Of a stretch of DNA of 64,000 nucleotides, positions 60,650 to 64,000 are shown piece after piece. The position numbers were made by a program, and so were the translations under genes. The stretch covers positions 60,337,112-60,401,111 of the forward strand of contig OX235265.1 in NCBI GenBank assembly GCA_944472135.2, in the 5' to 3' direction. The notes below the pieces were generated by a model. It made no database searches. It saw nothing but the letters and a program-made list of their open reading frames with translations, and was not told where the DNA came from. This DNA is from Trichobilharzia regenti. Its lineage: Eukaryota > Platyhelminthes > Trematoda > Strigeidida > Schistosomatidae. Positions within the stretch are counted from its first letter, which is position 1. Every line of letters starts with the position of its first letter.

Positions 60650-60690
60650 TGCATCTGTGTGTGTATGCGTGTGTGTGTGCGCGCGCGTCT
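60650..60690. repeat. GT/GC microsatellite
   Basis: TGTGTGTGTATGCGTGTGTGTGTGCGCGCGCG type run. Confidence 0.8.
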
Positions 60691-61198
60691 TTTCAAAGTT
60701 TCTACATAGTCTATCCTGTCTGTTATGTATGTATTCAATTAAGTTCAAATCATCCTTTCTGCCTATTTTGTATCCCATTTGGTATACTTTCTGTTTCATC
60801 GGTCTGTATATAAACGATGTTATTACATAGTTAAAGTATGAATTAAAGTGTTTTATTGAGAAAAAAGAAGGAGAAATAATTTTTAGCAAATTATCATCCT
60901 AGTGGAAATTCCTATACCAGTTTTTAATGCAAAGCTATTATTATTGCTTATCTATAGTCTGATCTAGTTAGTATTCATTGCTAAAAATTAGAAGAGAAGT
61001 ATGTACAAACTGGTGTTATCTTGTATGTGTATATATCACTGTGTCTAATAGTAGGAATATTAATGTCTTTTAACAAACAGAGAAGATTGATTTATGTATA
61101 TACATTGACAGTCTAAAATAATAACTCTCACTGATTATTTTTTCAATCAAATCATACTACTTATAAGTAGACTAATTTTCTATCAACAAATTGTTAAG
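60691..61198. other. Interval without recognisable gene
   Basis: AT-rich, nothing supported. Confidence 0.4.
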
Positions 61199-61400
61199 AT
61201 AATTTGGTGGATTGTGGCCACCAGTGAAATTCAGGATACACATGTCACCCTATTTATGGCTGCATGCCCCAGTGACTGGTAGTGTTCTCAATGAGCCTGG
61301 AACCTGGCACCTGTCGTTTCAAACTCCAATGTGTTATCCACTGGACTACTTGGGCCACCTCTTGTGCAACGTTTGTCAGTTATTATTTAATTCACTTAAT
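61199..61400 (-). repeat. SINE subfamily 2 copy, left of the foldback
   Basis: Minus strand; TAGTCCAGTGGATAACAC head and GGTTCCAGGCTC B-box remnant; hammerhead part decayed. Confidence 0.65.
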
Positions 61401-61436
61401 GGACTTTTCATAGATAATCCCCATCCAGGCATTAGT

Positions 61437-62005
61437 GAAAACAAAACACGTAGTCCAGCGAAGAGTCGATTTTCGGCGAATTCATTTTCATAGCTGTACA
61501 ATCGCAAATATATATGGTTGTTTTGTATGTGTGTACATTAAGTCTGTTAAACAAAAATACAATTGGTTATGGTTATTTTAACTAAACAGGTGAAGATTGG
61601 TGGTTGGAGTTACGTAATACAAAATCAGTCAAGAGAATTAAGTGTTAATGAAATTGGGGTTGTAACAAATGTGATGAGTTGTCGTAAACAGTTGTTAAAA
61701 GAGAAGTTATGTAATAATATGAATAGTTTGATGATTGAGTTTTACTCAGGATACACACATTGAGTGTAAAACTCAATCACCAAACTATTCATATTATTAC
61801 ATAACTTCTTTTTTAACAACTCATTGCATTAACTCATTACATTTGTTACTACCCCAATTTCATTAACCAATTGTATTTTTGTTTGACAAACTTAATGTAC
61901 ACACATACAAAACAACCATATATATTTGCGACTGTACAGCTGTGAAAATGAACTCGCCGAAAAGAGACTTTTCACTGAACTACGTGTTTTGTTTTCAATA
62001 ATGGA
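61437..62005. repeat. Large foldback (inverted repeat with about 8 nt loop)
   Basis: Left arm 61437-61756, right arm 61765-62005, imperfectly complementary over their whole length apart from about 80 nt (about 61567-61645) present only on the left, where GTTA repeats could have caused a deletion. The stretch nearest the loop pairs over about 60 bases with few mismatches. Confidence 0.85.
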
Positions 62006-62039
62006 TTTTCCGGTTGATTGATTAAACCGAAGTGCTCTC

Positions 62040-62230
62040 ATAAGGAATGCAGTCATATCCAGATGACGAGTTCCAAATGAGACGAAACGAATATCCTGGA
62101 TTTCACTGTTGGTTGATTATCATCCACCAAATTACTTCAAGTTAAATCCTCAGACATCGCCGAAGCATCTACACTAGGAGCCGACATTCCTACAGAGGCA
62201 GAACGTTTCGGTTCAATCACAATCAACGGT
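62040..62230 (+). repeat. SINE subfamily 2 copy, right of the foldback
   Basis: Plus strand: GCAGTCATATCCAGATGACGAG, TTCCAAATGAGACGAAACG and ATATCCTGGATTTCACTG form a hammerhead with the same ATGACGAG core as the 50220 copy. Confidence 0.65.
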
Positions 62231-63104
62231 GAAGTTCAAATTAAATTAAAGTTTACAGATGTCTACATTTTATTTCTTAGGACTGAAGTAACTGATCTCT
62301 CTCCTCATGTCTACTTCTTGAATAAACGCTGTAATAGTGCCTTTAATTTTTAACATGATACTTTCTGATATCTCCAGAAAGGTTGATCATTTCAGCCTTG
62401 TAAAAACAGATAAAGAGAGATTCAAAAGGTGGAGGAATTTACAAATTATGTCTCTTTTGAGTCTTAATGAGAAAACCGTCGCTGACTTTAGGTGTATACC
62501 CAGCTGACTTATTCAAAACATGACGATATGACAGTCTTAGGTAGCACTGCTAGTCATCATAAATCGAGTGAAGTTAGAGCACAATAATCCAAAAGGAGAG
62601 CAAACTTAATGACCTTGAGGCGGAAAATACAAGTAAACCAGGCTAATTTAGGTAGGGAAAAATTTATGCTGGAGGAAAGCGTTGGATGAAATGGAGGAAC
62701 ATTAGTCTACTGCAGAGACAGATATACTGGATGTTGGTCTAGGAAATTAATTTTTCGCCCTGGAGGACAAGTACCAGTGTGGATAAATAAAAGTTCATTA
62801 AAGGCCGTGAACACTTCTATGTTACATCATCTGGTCCAACACAGGCCACAAAGCCTGTATTAAAGAATCTTTTGTTATAATCTATCGGGTGACAAATAAA
62901 TTGCCAAAGTCTTCTAGACGGTGAATGCTTTAAGTAACATCTGTGATAATTGTACTTCGCTTAAAACAACCAAAATTCTGCATACAAATGAGAGAGATCC
63001 AGCTACTGTTGCTACCCTGGTATTTTGTAGAATGTATAAATTCATAATTTCGAATGAAAACATCTAATCCTTACAAACCAAACTCTTGAAAATTAATCTG
63101 ATGC
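62231..63104. other. Interval without recognisable gene
   Basis: No supported feature. Confidence 0.4.
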
Positions 63105-63320
63105 TCGCTAGTGACTTGCTAGAGGACAGAGTTTCTAGGAGTTCTAGTGCGAAGTCGTGACCGGTGAGGTCCATCCAATCAGTTGTGGGGATGGATGTCC
63201 CACTGATGACATTGGTTGGTGGTCGCACTAAATCACGAATTGGTAGAAGTTAGAATTCATGGGGTGGCCATCGGATCGGTTTCCAGTGGCTGAATGGTAT
63301 ATGAGTTGTGCATTAAAGTC
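63105..63320 (+). repeat. SINE subfamily 3, 5' part
   Basis: GTTCTAGTGCGAAGTCGTGACC and GTAGAAGTTAGAATTCATGG are the family's 5' words; the hammerhead part is missing. Confidence 0.6.
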
Positions 63321-63329
63321 ATCTTCTGC

Positions 63330-63560
63330 TTTCGTTGTCTACCTTTGCAATAGTTCATCTTCAGTTTCACCTTCTTTCGTCCCTCTCTTACCTTCCGGGC
63401 ATCCGCAGAGAGCCATTTCCTATCTTTCCTCTTCTTCCTTCCTAAGACGGTTATGCATAACTTTCAGAGAGTTACAGTGTTCCTCGATTATGCTGCAGAA
63501 TGTCTTCAACTTTGCTTTGATGGCTGCATTCTAGGTATCCTTTGTAGTTTCATTCTTCAC
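63330..63560 (-). pseudogene. RTE endonuclease-RT linker fragment
   Basis: Minus strand; the pieces NAAIKAKLKTF, IIEEHCNSLKV and RLRKEEEER are similar in order to the linker of the copy at 50655 (VRAKQETL, EEHWKSLKA, IEERR). Confidence 0.4.
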
Positions 63561-63689
63561 TTCCTGGGTGTTGAACTTAAATTGGCATTGAATAATTCCT
63601 AAGGTCTGTCAAATTCTCCATGCAGTTTTATGTTTTGTCAAAGTTACTTTCAGCCAATGAGAACTAATAGGAGGATGTCTATTATTTTT

Positions 63690-63960
63690 TGAAATTATTT
63701 TGAGTTTTCCAGTGACTGATTTTTCTGATCCTAAGTGTTCCGTGCTCTATTGATAAATGTCGACTCGTAATACTGTCGCTTCAATGGTATCTCTAGGTAA
63801 ACATAATGTTACTTGGTTAATTCCAACTAACAGTACGATACAGGAAGCGCTTTTCGTTATATTTGGGACTGGTCAACTGGACGTACCTGTACCACGTATA
63901 AGCAATGGTGTTTTATTTGAGACTAGAACCTATAATCAGAGCGTTATCGATTAGATAACT
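63690..63960 (-). repeat. SINE subfamily 2 copy, decayed
   Basis: Minus strand; TTATCTAATCGATAACGC head, GGTTCTAGTCTC B-box remnant, hammerhead order with TTGACCAGTCCC and AACGAAAAGCGC. Confidence 0.6.
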
Positions 63961-64000
63961 TGATCTTGCGATGAACACCGTCACTCACAAGTACAAACAA

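Noticed and set aside
61590..61763. Terminal exon joining the orphan exon at 57.0 kb
   Set aside because: Phases do not fit (2 versus 0), and the frame lies in a foldback arm.

Overview
The window looks like nuclear DNA of a trematode of the genus Schistosoma (species not resolved). Three things point there: AT-rich non-coding DNA, a gene with very short 32 and 34 nt introns beside larger ones, and a repeat load typical of schistosomes (tRNA-like SINEs with hammerhead-ribozyme motifs, CR1- and RTE-clade non-LTR elements, a BEL/Pao-type LTR family, Penelope-like elements). Only two host genes can be built with confidence. On the minus strand, a four-exon TFAP4 (AP-4) bHLH-zipper transcription factor lies at 5149-3915 (325 aa, complete). 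On the plus strand, a three-exon HMGB/DSP1-type two-HMG-box chromatin protein lies at 37418-41901 (311 aa, long acidic tail). A possible orphan exon lies near 57.0 kb. Nearly everything else is repeats or sequence with no recognisable content.

Layout. 1-5.3 kb: SINE and tRNA-Glu-like copies, then the TFAP4 gene and its 5' flank. 5.3-8.0 kb: no supported feature. 8.0-26.5 kb: a dense block built by repeated use of one 357-361 bp LTR family (seven copies). It holds a 3.2 kb segment present twice in inverted orientation (9.6-12.8 and 19.3-22.6 kb), a 2.2 kb segment present twice in direct orientation (13.1-15.4 and 23.8-26.1 kb) and a BEL/Pao-type element with a gag remnant but no visible pol (15.7-19.0 kb). 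23.8-30.5 kb: two CR1-clade elements head to tail. 30.5-37.3 kb: decayed RTE pieces and SINEs. 37.4-41.9 kb: the HMGB gene, whose 3.5 kb second intron contains SINEs and a Penelope fragment. 42-64 kb: an RTE family with copies at 43.5, 50.7 and 57.3 kb. The 50.7 kb copy is split by a Penelope-like element with a 13 bp target duplication. A second Penelope type lies at 58.5-59.1 kb, several hammerhead-bearing SINEs follow, and a large foldback sits at 61.4-62.0 kb.

The genes do not form an operon or pathway. The common thread in the non-coding part is retroelements carrying small self-cleaving RNA motifs, seen here in two SINE subfamilies and two Penelope families. A second thread is that LTR copies sit at the breakpoints of a local inverted and direct duplication. 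No ribosomal RNA, CRISPR array or bacterial feature was seen.
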